NCBI GenBank assembly: GCA_013399895.1
Contig: VXBA01003825.1
Location: forward strand, 192,744-256,743
Source: Serilophus lunatus
Taxonomy: Eukaryota; Chordata; Aves; Passeriformes; Eurylaimidae
Length of the DNA: 64,000 bases
Direction: 5' to 3'
Shown here: one piece after another, positions 53,640-64,000 of the stretch
Layout: every line of letters begins with the position of its first letter
How positions within the stretch are numbered: the first letter of the stretch is position 1
Notes under the pieces: model-generated
Seen by the model: the letters and a program-made list of their open reading frames with translations, nothing else
The model's database searches: none
Told to the model about the DNA's origin: nothing
Translations under genes and position numbers: made by a program

Positions 53640-54832
53640 GCCATACCTGAACTACGGTGTTCCAATGATAAGCAGCTCATATGAGGGAAGAGCAGTGGAT
53701 ATTGTCTACCTTGGCTTCAGCCAGGCCTTCAACACTGTCTCTCACAATGTAGGGAAACTCAGGAAGTGTGGGCTGGATGAGTGGACAGTGACGTAGATTG
53801 AGAACTGGCTGAAAGGCAGATCCCAGTCAGAATCAGTGGCACAGGGTCCATTTGGAGGCCAGTCATTAACCGTGTTCCCCAAGGTTCAATACTGTATTGC
53901 TTAACTTATTCTATGACTTAAATGAAGGGACAGTTACCACCTTACAGAGTTTGTTGACAACATAAAGCTGGGATTAGTGGCCAATACTCCAGAGGGATGT
54001 GCAGCCCTTCAGAAGGGCCTCAACAGGTTGGAGAGATGGGCAGAGAAGAACCACCTGAAATCCAACAAGGGCAAGTACAGGGTCCTGCAGCTGTAGAGGA
54101 ATAACCCCAGGCATCAGAACAGGCTGGGGGCTGACCTGCTGGGAAGCAGTTCTGAGGAGAAGGACCTGGGGGTCCTGGTGGACAACAAGCTGTCCATGAA
54201 CCAGATGTGAGGCCTTGTGGCCAAGAAAGCCAACGGTATCCTGCAATGCTTTAGGAAGAATATTGCCAACAGGTTGACAGAGCTGATCCTGCCCCTCTGC
54301 TCAGCCCAAATGAGGCTTCACCCGGAGTGCTGTTTCCAGTTCTGGGCTCTTCCGGACAAGAGAGATACAGAGCTCCGGGAGCGGGTCCAGCTACAAAGAT
54401 GAGGGCTGGAGCATCTCTCTTACAAGGAAAGGCTGAGGGAACTGGGCCTGTTCAGCCTCAAGAAGAGACAACTGAGAGGGGACCTCATCAATGTCTATAA
54501 GTAACTGAAGGGAGAGTGCCAAGAGGATGGAACCAGGCTCTTTTCTCAGTTGTGTCCAGTAATAGGACAAGAAGCAATGGGCAGAAACTGATGCACAGAA
54601 GTTCCACCTGAACATCACGAAGAACTTCTTTACTGTGTGGGTGACTGTGCACTGGAGCAGATTGCCCACCGACCCTGCGGTGTCTCCCTCACTGGAGATA
54701 TTCAAGAACGACCCGGATGCAGTCCTGTGCCATGTGCTCTAGGATGATTCTAATTGAGCAGGGAGGTTGGACCAGATGACGTATTGTGGTGTCTTCCAAC
54801 CTAACCCATTCTGTGATATGTGATTCTGTGAA
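53640..54832 (+). mobile_element. CR1 LINE fragment, about 1.2 kb, with reverse transcriptase remnant
   Basis: The longest CR1 copy here. At the left the frame reads GRAVDIVYLGFSQAFNTVSH, the CR1 reverse transcriptase palm motif A region, where the usual catalytic aspartates are changed to Gly and Asn. Motif C appears as FVDN instead of FVDD. It continues through LVDNKLSM, KKANGILQC, the ELGLFSLKKRQLRGDLI C-terminus and the 3' UTR. It ends attctgtgatatgtgattct at 54809-54828. Several in-frame stops show it is dead. Orientation is plus, antisense to HOMER1. The left boundary is approximate. Confidence 0.92.
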
Positions 54833-57636
54833 GAAGACTGTTCTGGAAACAAAGTCGTATCAGTACTACCCTTGGGTTATTGCTATTGAAATAATGTAAA
54901 GAAACATTTCTTCACTGATGGCTCATGCATTTGCTCTCATTGTGCCAGTGCAGGCTGATAAAGACAAATTACAATGCGTTCATTGTACTGGAACTAGACT
55001 ACCAACCACTTTGCAAACAATACTTCAAAATTTAGCTTACACCTAAGAAAGGCATGTACAATGACTTTAGTTTTAATGCCAAGATAGTAAGTAGGTGTCA
55101 TGGCTTTACTCAGGTGAAAACAAAGAAATCAGATCTCAGGGAACTGCTTGACAAACCGAGCAGCAAAATGGATACCATACAGTTTGTGCAGAAGTGTAGG
55201 CTCAAATGTCTCAAATGTACGACAGCCATATCTGGAATTTTCTTACCTATTTCACATGGATTTGAACTGCCTACAATAGAGGCCTATACTTAACAGCTCC
55301 ATAAAAACATTCAGCAATAAATGTATGCTACTAGTCAGGAAGCATCTAATCAAAAACCAGGAACCAGTGCTGTTAAGAGTCATTTATTTCAGCATGACTT
55401 TTTTATGAACAGGAACAATTTTCCTTATTTGGCACCAGAATGAACTGGTAGAGTTCAATGCATTCAAAACCTGTGTTTGAACCAAGAACTAGAAAAGCCT
55501 CCCTCACCCACTCCTTTGCATAAATATCAGAAAAGATATTAAATGTAGGAAGCTAAGCCCTAGTGTTTTTATATTCATGAAATAAACAGAGGCCAAAACC
55601 AAGCAGGCTCATTAGCTACTTGCAGAATATTTGTATTGCAAAGTCAGTTTTAAAGAAAGCTGTATCTTAAAACATTTTATAGCTGTATGCTAAAAACAGT
55701 ATAGTCTTCCCTAACTGGAGCACCTAGGTGGTCATACGTTTATGTCCAAAAGAGGCTTAACCGAAGCATCAAATACTAGTCCTTGTAGCAGAAACTGCCC
55801 TTTCCCACTCACTAACAGGTTTCATGCTTAGTAACAGAATACGTAGTATGACTGCTTAACCTAGTAAATAGAATGCCATGTGCAGGAAGTACTAATGCCA
55901 CACTCAATTTTTCCACTGTTTGTAAGTAAATAAAGAGGAACAGTTCTCCAGGAAGATGAAAAACATATAAGACATATAATACAAAATGATTTAGGGTTCT
56001 TTCTCTGTGTTAGCAAAGTCTTGAGTGTTCAAAAAACAATAGCCAGTGGAGGAAGAATCAAGATGAAAAGACAAGCAAGACGGTGAAAAAGAAGGTAACC
56101 TTTAAAAGACTTAGACTTGGTTCTATCTGTAAAGGCTGATTCAAGGGATTTCAGGACTACCACGTCCATATCCAGCAACAGTACTTTTCAAATCTAGTAT
56201 TTCAGGTTGTTACTAAGGAGAAGGACTCTTTAAATATATTTTCATGCTAAGGAAAATTGTTCTTTGTAAGAACAACTGGGGAAGAAGCAGATTGTCTTTC
56301 TCTGTCTAAGAACTGCGCTTTAGAATAATACTAGTTCTCAAATCCTGGTAACAATAGAAGTTGCATGTTACAAAAAAGGCCCCTGTAACACTCCTCATCA
56401 ATCTATCCCAGTAATAGAACTAGTCTAGCTTCTGTTGCAACTTGATTTTAAAAATTATAATTAATGTGGACAAAAGGAGAAGATTTTTTAAAAATACCTA
56501 TGTTACATTTAAGGTCACCAAATACATAATTATCAGTAAGAATTATTTGAGAGTCCCATTAAGATCCATTGTAAGAGGCATGGGCAGCATTTGCATTGAG
56601 ATGTGAGGTAAATTACAGAGTCTAGCATTCAGTGTTTCACAGAATTCAGTCAGAATGGATAATTATTTAACGATGTGTTTCAGCATCTGTGTCTTTTTCC
56701 TGACAACTTCTCAAAGATCCTGTGAATTTTACTATTGTACAGAGCTAGACATGCTGCCACCTGAGCTATGCAGTGCTTCTGAAGAACCAGGACTACGTAG
56801 GACCCAAATCAGCAGGACACCACCTCTTCCCAAGCACTGCCAATCATTTCTTGGTAGAACCCCAAGTTTCTCCTCTCTGTGTCTGGATGCCTGGGCAATA
56901 GGCTCGCTAAAGCAGACAGTGGAGTTCCTTTTATATTCTGTAAAAGGACAAGAACAAATACTGACATGGAAGGGATGTATACTTGGACGCTGAAAAAACA
57001 CTTTGAAACCAGTATCCAGAAGCTGCAACTAAGTCAATCCAGAATGCTCCTCCCTAACTGCACGTAAACTCCTTTAGTCACAGAGTGAAAAATGTGACTA
57101 GTGCAAAAGCACAGGTTTCAAATTTTCAAAGTCAATCACAGAAATAGCCACTTAGGGTGTCAGTTTTCTGCACGCCATCATTTGACAGCAGAGCTGCACA
57201 ACATATATTAATCCATATGCTTACTTTTGTTGGCATGAAAAACACTTCATACCCTAAGAAGCCTGACATGGCTGCATACTCCACAATAAATGATATGTTA
57301 GAGAAAACACTGTTTTCTCCAATATCACACAGTATCTTTTAGATTTTTGTACAGACAAGACATGGTCAGCAGTTTGTTGGAAATGAACAGGCCTGAGAAG
57401 TAGGAATTGTGAGAATACATTTCAAAGGTGATTTACTTCAGCAACACTTCACTGCAAAGTGTTGACCATTTGAAGCTCATTCTTCAGCTTTCAAAACTCA
57501 AGGAAGATCTCACCATACGGCCTCTAACAAGAAGAGCTTCAAGATTAACTGTGGATCCAAGACTAGAATACACTACTTGCAGAATTTAAAAAACATTTTA
57601 GAAACCCAAATTTTAAATCCTGACATTAGCTATTAT

Positions 57637-57720
57637 TATGGTTTGGGGGTTTTTCCTCTGGGTTGTTTTGTTGGGTTTTTTCATTTTTGGGATATTTTTT
57701 GGTTTTGTTTTTTTTTTAAA
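57637..57720. repeat. T/G-rich low-complexity tract
   Basis: About 80 bases made almost only of T and G on the plus strand (for example ttttggttttgttttttttt), equivalent to an A/C-rich tract on the HOMER1 sense strand. Possibly the decayed tail of an old insertion, but no element body is recognisable beside it. Confidence 0.7.
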
Positions 57721-58190
57721 CTATGAAATAAATTAAGAAAGGGGAAAAATGCTGTTTCTAAATAAGCTGAGACTCAATCTAGTGGACAGCCTCAAAACAC
57801 CTCTTTGAGTACCTCTACAACACACTCATTTCCTTGCTAAGCACCTTTTGAACTGTAACTTCTCGACTAGAAGAGGCATAAGTTCTTGCCAACTACTTTA
57901 GGCCTCAGCAACTTCAAATCACAGGTCTCTAAAAGAGTAGAAGAACTAAGTTCTAATCTGTATGAAGTATCTGTATTGTTTAGATGGTCACTGATCTGGA
58001 ATACACTGGAGAACTATAGCCTCAACTCAAATGATGTCCCAGGCACCTATACTAGTAAGAAATGACTAGTAAATTAGTGTTACATCACAAAATAATGCTC
58101 TCTATAAGTATACTATTAGTACACATTAGTACATTAATGTACAGACATAGATTTAGAAAGCAGTGATTTAAAGAGTGATCAGCTAAGAGC

Positions 58191-58882
58191 TGTCATGGGT
58201 TAGATTTTCTTTTGGGGAATTTTTTCCATTACTACCATGATGCTGGCATACTTAAAAGGAAAAAAGGTAACTCAGTTAAGCAAAGGTCAGAATTCCTCAA
58301 CAGGGGTGAGGGCAGAGAGGCTTCATTATCTTTTGGCTGGAGAACTAATAGTCCTCGATAGCAGGCACATTCCTGCCCTGATCACTTTGCAGGGGAGGGC
58401 ATGGGACATGCCTGCCTTCCTCTCCCCTCCCTGCTATCTCGAGACATTGGAAAGACGCCGTGAGGGACCAGCGGGTCTCACTGGTTTTTCCGCTGCTACC
58501 ATATCCAGGTGGGCCCTACAGCAGCCCCAGAGAGAGAGGGGCTGCGCCAGCCCGAGCTCAGAGCCAGCCCATCTGCCTTTCCTCATCTCCTGCTGTTCCT
58601 GTATCAGAGAAGTGACTCGCCCACCTCAGCAGCAAAACCGGGAGAACCCTCCTTCCGTGTGCGGTGAGGCTGTAGGACTGCCTGTTCCCCCACAGCTGAG
58701 ACCACATGGAGGAAACAACACACAGAGGGGGCAAAAGGGGGACGGGGTTTGTTGGGGTGATTTTTCTTGTTACCATTCTGCTACTGTGTTTCCTTCTTTA
58801 TATATACATATGTAAGTAAATAATTGTTGCTTCCTTTTTCTACATTTTTGACTGAAAGCCTCTTGATTCAAAAGGCATAGCA
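58191..58882 (+). mobile_element. Endogenous-retrovirus-like LTR, probably solo or partial
   Basis: The block begins tgtcatgggttagattttc, like many avian ERV LTRs that start TGTCATGG. It is markedly more GC-rich than the intron, with a GC-rich middle (58440-58740). It ends in a T-rich segment (gtttgttggggtgatttttc, then gactgaaagcctcttgattc) that resembles the 3' part of avian ERVL-type LTRs, though the expected final section is missing. A 192-codon open frame (58237-58815) crosses it but has no viral protein features. No internal gag or pol sequence adjoins it. Orientation is assigned from the TG start. Confidence 0.55.
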
Positions 58883-58904
58883 AGTGGAGAAGGAGGCATC
58901 ACAC

Positions 58905-59075
58905 ACAGTATCCAAGGCTGGAAGAGACCTTTTTGATGATCGAGTCCAATCTATAACCCAACAGCAACCTATCATCTAAACCATGACACTAAGAGGTTTT
59001 CTTTCCCACTCCAGGAAGGTTCCCATCTTCCCTGGAAGGTATTGTTCTAATCTGGGACAGAACCCTAAATCAAAT
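58905..59075 (-). mobile_element. CR1-like LINE 3' fragment, about 170 bp
   Basis: Plus-strand words aaggctggaagagaccttt, gatgatcgagtccaatctat and ccatgacactaagaggt are the reverse complement of a CR1 3' UTR, so the element is on the minus strand. It directly follows the LTR-like block, which suggests that one element was inserted beside or into the other. Short, 5'-truncated and diverged. Confidence 0.75.
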
Positions 59076-62000
59076 TACAGTTTAAGAGACAACCATAAAG
59101 AATAAACGTTTTGCAACAAAGTTTCCATTAAAGTGCTATTTAAATTCTACTTAAAACTTTAACTAACTAGCAAGCAAAACCACTAATGCCAGTTAAGTGT
59201 CATTGCCTCTCCGGATTAGAAGTGCTGGCCTGTTACAGAATTTCAAACTTTCACAATCTCTATGGCTTCAAGATTGTGTGTTTCCTCAGGCTGCAGGTCC
59301 TGCAAAGACAAGAGTAACTGTGGTAGGGCAAGTACTGTTCAAAAAAGAGAAATTACAAAAAACGCATGCACAAATCATTTATCTGATGCATACCTTGAGA
59401 CACAGAATAAAAATCATCTTAACATGGTTAATAGAAAGGACTTAAATGTTTATTTTCAGCAGAAGAGTTGGTCTATATAATCTCAATAATGCAAGGAAGT
59501 ACTGAAATAGGCCAATTGTAACCTCAAGACATTGCAAATACATTTACCAGATCAGTAGAGAAGTCATCCCTATGGTGCTCAGGACACTCATTTATATGTT
59601 GCTAGGCCTGAAGATCTGCTTTAGATTTCTGCTATTTTGTAGTCATAAAACTACTGCTACAGAAGATAATTAAAGCATAGCAAAGGTCTCCATACTTCAT
59701 TGCCTAAAAAGTAGTTTATTAACCATTTCAAGCTGATTTACATGCTGTCTATCTGTCACGGTATTTATATGTTACTAATTATTTTCAGATAACCAAGTTT
59801 TGCGGGTGTTATCTGCAGATTTGTTTGCACTCTCCACACTGCTGCAGAAGACAGCATAAACTACTTTCCTGCCACTGCTTTCACGCAACAAGCATCTCGT
59901 TTTACCCCGAGACAGCAAGATGGCCAGGAATTGCAGTAATGCTGAACTCCTGCCAAGAAGCTACGCTTTCTGCTCTACTATCTGCACTATTTCTGTGTTA
60001 GAGAAGCACAGCTGATGGAAGTGTTGCTAAGACAAAGTTTTGGGATAGCTACCATTAAGTCTTGGTACGAGGAAAACAGGTTAAAGAACTTGGGGCTGGT
60101 CAAATTCAATGGTCAATAAAGCTTCTGGCTCCTAACAGCTTTATAGTGTTCATGTCTTGTTACCCAGCTACAGAAAGGAAATTGAAACATTTCATGACAA
60201 GACTGTAGTCTGGAAAACCTACAAAAGCAAGCCAACAGGCAGCAAACCAAAACCAATTTCCACAGCAAGAATTGTCTATCTCATGTGTTCAAACAGTGTA
60301 AGCTTTCACATATTTTTAGATTTTTAAACTTCAAATAGGCTTTGTAAGAATCACTACATCCTACAGTTTAGAAATAGCATGATTTGTCAATTCCTCTACA
60401 GCTACGGTATGCTCTCTTCAAAATGCAACCCTGGGTCCGAAGTGCTTTAAAGAAATACATTTGATTAACTTCACATTCTTCAAATAAGGTAAGACCTAGG
60501 AGCGGGCCAATCAGCCACAGACTTCCAAACAATGAAATACTATTTCTAGGCAACTGCAATACTTATTTTCCTATAACGTTTTCCAGCCAACTTAAGAGCT
60601 CTAGTACTGTAATTCCACCATCTCAAACTGACACACAGCATAACCACCTTTACAAAGATAATGTAAATAGTCCAACAAAACTAAGAAGACGAAGTCTTTA
60701 AAGACACCTTGATTGATATGACATGACAGAGACAAGTACATCTTACAGAAGCTTTTACCTTGCAGGCCCTTATAATTCAGCATGAGTGAAGGGAAAAGGT
60801 AGTAACAAATTTAGGTTATTTATCCACAGCACAGAAGAAAAGTAGTTATGGAGAAACTACCCATTAATAAGTCAGAAATTAACCCTAGAGATTATGTTCA
60901 ACAGGACACCAACTTCTTATTCCCACAAGAATTCACAGCTGTGCAGCTTCCTCACTGTGTATAGCAAGACGTATACTCACTCCAGCCTAAGCAATGACTG
61001 CATCATAGCCCACTGACACAAACTTATACCTCCTCTACCCTCTGCTTGAAGTACAAGTAGTACCAATGACCAGAAAATTACGGCCATGGTTCCCAGGTTT
61101 ATCTGGTCAATGCATGCAACAGCCTAGGCTACCAATATACATCCTGGGTGCGTTCACTTTAGAGCTGTTTCTTGAAGATTTTTAATATAATCAAAGCTCT
61201 GCTCACAGAAGCCTGTGCTATACTGACAAATTCTGCTTGGCTCAACACCAAGAATACAAGGCAGACATGCTATGAACTAGGACAGAACATACTGAGGTCA
61301 TCTTCTTTACAGAAAAGTCACATCTTCATATTAAAGAATGCCATATTCTGTGTGCTCAACCCAACAAAACAGCGTCCACAGTGGTTATATAACTCAACAG
61401 TAACTGTTGATAAGAACTTTATGCAATAGGGAACCAGGAGAACTGAGACAGATGGGCAGGTAGACAAGCAACAGTGGACATCCTGTGTGTCTGGCCTACA
61501 TAATACCCAGGGCTTAATTCACTTACCTTCTCCCACAAGATGAGAGACATACGTATAGGAGGATACAGCACTAAGTAGAATGTCTCCTGGACTACTCTAG
61601 AGACCATTTCTCTAGTATTAAGCTTCCCAAAAAAATATTTAATAGCAGCACTGGCCCAGAGCCCAGTCACTCTTCAGTTAGTATCCACCACATACCCAGT
61701 GGATAATTACCTGGCTTGCCTGATGGTATTCAATGTGCCAAACAGTCTGAACTACTGGCAGAACAGTGAATTCTTCAATATAACAAATGAGACTAAAAGC
61801 CACTGTTAGTTTGGCAAGCCAATTACCCTCCCCCATCTCGAGTTTTCTGTGTCCTGACCATTTGAATAGGTAAACTCTCCAGCCATGTACTGCAAGATTG
61901 CTGTACAAGCTAATACAGCATAGCAGTATCCACTAAATACTGAATATAATACACAGACCCTCGTGTGGTCCAGGTACATGAATTATCAACCATTTTGCAA

Positions 62001-63895
62001 CTTGCTTGTTGAGCACTTATACTGTTGAAACCTTAGGAGAGTATCGTAAGACTGGCCTTACAACTGCAGAATTAAGAGTCCAGTGCACCTTGGTCTAGCA
62101 ATACTCTGTATACCATGGGCAACTGCATTTAGAAATTAATACAAAACAGCTGCTGAATCAAGACATCTGCTCTGAACAGCAGTAAAGGTCTGACAACCTA
62201 GCCACAGATCCACAGAGCAGGTGCTTACCCTGGCTTGGGTGTTCTCACTCACATTTACAGAGCAGGGAGATCACCAGTAACACACACCTACATTTCTGGG
62301 TTTGTCCACCTAGTTAGAAGATGGCCTGCAAAGGAATTGTATATTGCAAAGCCCCAATGTGTATGGTCTAAAGAGTCTTCAAAATCTTTGCTAACAAATT
62401 TCATCTTCTTGACCTCAATGTGCCAAGATACTATTCAAGTCATCACACCAACAACTGCAGCGTTTAAGATCATTTCGACTCTCTACAGATACGGATTTAA
62501 GCTATTTGTTAAGAAACAATGACACCAAAACACCAGCAGCACTGGAGTTCTTGAGAAAGAATGCCTACTCCTCTTCAACAGTTCCCTAGATTTGTAATAT
62601 GATACACTTGAACTGAAATATCTACAAACACACTACTGATTTTAAATAAATGACAGGGTTTCCATCACTTTCATTTTAAAAGCTACAAAATCCTGTGACT
62701 GCCCAGCAGTTTTAATAATATATCCCCAAGAAGACATCATTTAGTTTTTTGGCAGGTTTTCAAAACACATCACTGTCTTGGACATGTAGATAACTGCAAA
62801 TCTGGGTTTACTCTGTTGAGGTTTTTTGTTTGGTTTTTTTAATGGAAGGGAAGACAACAGAAAAATAAAAGCTGACCTAAAGAGTCATTCCTTTCTGCAT
62901 CTTGTAGTGTGAACCCATGACTGGGGCAGAGAAAAGGATGCAGCTATTATCACCACACATGCCAGGAAGTTAATGAATTCAAGAATCCAAGTGTCCTAAA
63001 TGACTTGAGGAACAAGACACCTGTAACTTCCATAGTAATGTGTCAAATTTCACATTCGAATTCCTAAATGAACAAAACGCAAAACAGATGATTTGTTAAC
63101 TTTTGTGGACTTTGAACTATTGTCATTAAGTCTTATAAAAATGGCACCGTGTTAACGGATTAAAAATCTGCCTCACCTTGCCTTTGCCAAATCATACCAG
63201 GTTTCTGTTGCTTTTGAACATGGATGAGTTTCCCTTCCATTATCAGACAAGGATTATTTTTTCATCTCACTATACAAATTCCTAAGGATACGACTGTGGA
63301 AAGTTTTCACAGGTAACCTAAATCACTTTTTTATCGACCAATTTAGAATATATCTGACTGATTTTATCGATTTTATTCCTTCTGATTTCTTAAAAACCTC
63401 AAGGGGATGCACCATTTTACTAGGGGAAACCGGTGAAAAGCCGATTTCCTTAGAGCCTTCTTCAATTTATCGGGAAATTCAGATGTTATTTGATATCCTC
63501 TAAGGACCCAGGAAGAGTAAAAGCGAGCCTTCGTTGTTCTGGAATTTCACCTCAGCACACCAAGTTTAAAGCCCTCGTTTTCAGGACTGACCATCCGTTA
63601 GCGACCCCGGGGAAGGTTCCCAAGGTGGGGAACCGGGAGCCGAGGCGGCTCCTCTAGCGATCCGATGTGGATACGGCGGAGGCAAGCCTCTGCAGATCGC
63701 ACTGCCCTCCCCTCATCGGGCTGATGCACAGCACCGATTGCAGCAGGATTCCTGCTGCTGGCGCACCCTGCCAGTTGTGACCACTCGCCTCCGTGCGCAT
63801 TCAGCAGCGCCCGCCCGCACCGCCACAGCGTCCGCGGGCGGCCGCTCTCGCCCCCCGCCCCGGCACCAGCCCGGCGGCCCCCGCGACATCCTTAC

Positions 63896-63900
63896 CCCAT
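63896..63900 (-). CDS. HOMER1: HOMER1 exon 1, coding part (Met1 plus two bases)
   Basis: The coding part of exon 1 is only ATG GG, followed directly by a splice donor GTAAGG. The start lies in a full Kozak context, GCCGCCATGGGG. Joining ATGGG to exon 2 (GGAACAACCC) restores M-G-E-Q-P, the conserved HOMER1 N-terminus, so the junction falls after the second base of codon 2. The exon sits in a very GC-rich, CpG-dense block, as expected for a housekeeping-type promoter and first exon. The exon is called from this phase match and the agreement with the known gene layout, since five bases cannot be recognised on their own. Confidence 0.9.
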
Positions 63901-64000
63901 GGCGGCCGGCGGCGCCTGGCACCGGCGGTGCCGCGTACCCGGGGCGCTCCTCGCCGCGCCGGCAGCTCCGCAGCCCCGTGGCGGCGGGGACGCTGCGCTG
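63901..64000 (-). other. HOMER1: HOMER1 5' UTR (partial, runs off the window)
   Basis: This is the GC-rich, CpG-rich sequence immediately upstream of the HOMER1 start codon on the minus strand. No splice acceptor is visible before the ATG, so it is read as contiguous 5' UTR of exon 1. The transcription start and the promoter, where activity-responsive elements such as CRE and MEF2 sites would be expected from mammalian work, probably lie beyond position 64000. I see no TATA box in the 100 bases available. The UTR reading is an inference from position. Confidence 0.7.

Larger units (their letters stand above)
39522..63895 (-). other. HOMER1: HOMER1 intron 1 (24.4 kb)
   Basis: Bounded by the exon 1 donor GTAAGG and the exon 2 acceptor TCCTTCAG. 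It contains four CR1 fragments, one RTE-type element and one LTR-like block, each listed separately. The remaining stretches (39522-39990, 40440-42000, 44400-48540, 48965-53635, 54835-58190, 59076-63594) are AT-rich and show no recognised gene, RNA or repeat. They carry simple tracts such as the T/G-rich run at 57637-57720. Long first introns are usual for HOMER1. Confidence 0.85.
63595..64000. promoter_or_regulatory. HOMER1: CpG island at the HOMER1 5' end
   Basis: Base composition changes sharply from the AT-rich intron to GC-rich sequence with many CG dinucleotides. It is densest from about 63780 to the window end and includes runs such as ggcggccggcggcgcc. It covers the first exon and the start of intron 1, which is typical of a vertebrate CpG-island promoter that stays unmethylated. 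The left boundary is by eye. The island clearly continues beyond the window. Confidence 0.85.

Noticed and set aside
58237..58815. 192-codon open frame, the longest in the window
   Set aside because: It lies in the GC-rich LTR-like block, has no recognisable domain or splice support, and its length is explained by low stop-codon density in GC-rich DNA.
63713..63922. 69-codon frame through exon 1 into intron 1
   Set aside because: It ignores the strong GTAAGG donor after ATGGG and starts outside the conserved HOMER1 start; the Arg- and Ala-rich product reflects CpG-island composition.
1..64000. Search for CRISPR arrays, operons, tRNA or rRNA genes
   Set aside because: No such structures were seen; the sequence is vertebrate intronic DNA, and the only regular arrays are microsatellite or low-complexity tracts.

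Overview
This is a vertebrate nuclear window, almost certainly from a bird. Six clear fragments of CR1 LINEs (chicken repeat 1), two with recognisable ATTCTGTG-type 3' tails, lie in AT-rich DNA with large introns. One GC-rich, CpG-dense block sits at the right edge. There is no prokaryotic gene organisation, and nearly all of the short open frames are chance frames in introns and repeats.

The window holds the 5' half of one gene, HOMER1, on the minus strand. It encodes a postsynaptic scaffold protein that links group I metabotropic glutamate receptors, IP3 receptors, ryanodine receptors and Shank through its EVH1 domain. Exon 1 (five coding bases, 63896-63900) lies in the CpG island. It is followed by exon 2 (39365-39521), exon 3 (32251-32382), exon 4 (27646-27738) and exon 5 (23488-23630). 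All junctions have GT-AG ends and the frame is continuous. Together they encode the complete EVH1 domain and the SPLTPE internal ligand motif. The coiled-coil exons of the long isoforms are not seen and should lie beyond position 1.

The most informative feature is at 23454-23487. Reading through the exon 5 splice donor adds exactly eleven residues (RYRFHSHILIK) and then a stop. This matches the organisation of the activity-induced short isoform Homer1a of mammals, which is made by intron 5 read-through and lacks the coiled coil. The window therefore encodes a complete 187-residue Homer1a-type protein, together with the upstream part of the Homer1b/c-type proteins.

Region by region from left to right: 1-23487 is intron 5, with a TATC microsatellite, an assembly gap and three sense-oriented CR1 fragments; part of it is probably also Homer1a 3' UTR. 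23488-39521 holds exons 5 to 2, with introns of 4.0, 4.5 and 7.0 kb. 39522-63895 is intron 1, about 24.4 kb. It carries three antisense CR1 fragments, one sense CR1 fragment, an endogenous-retrovirus-like LTR, and a decayed RTE-type retrotransposon at about 42005-44395. The last of these is unusual for birds and is a candidate for the horizontally transferred AviRTE type. The two single-N positions (13727 and 43185) both look like assembly joins: one is flanked by a 45-bp duplication, and the other removes a conserved part of the reverse transcriptase.
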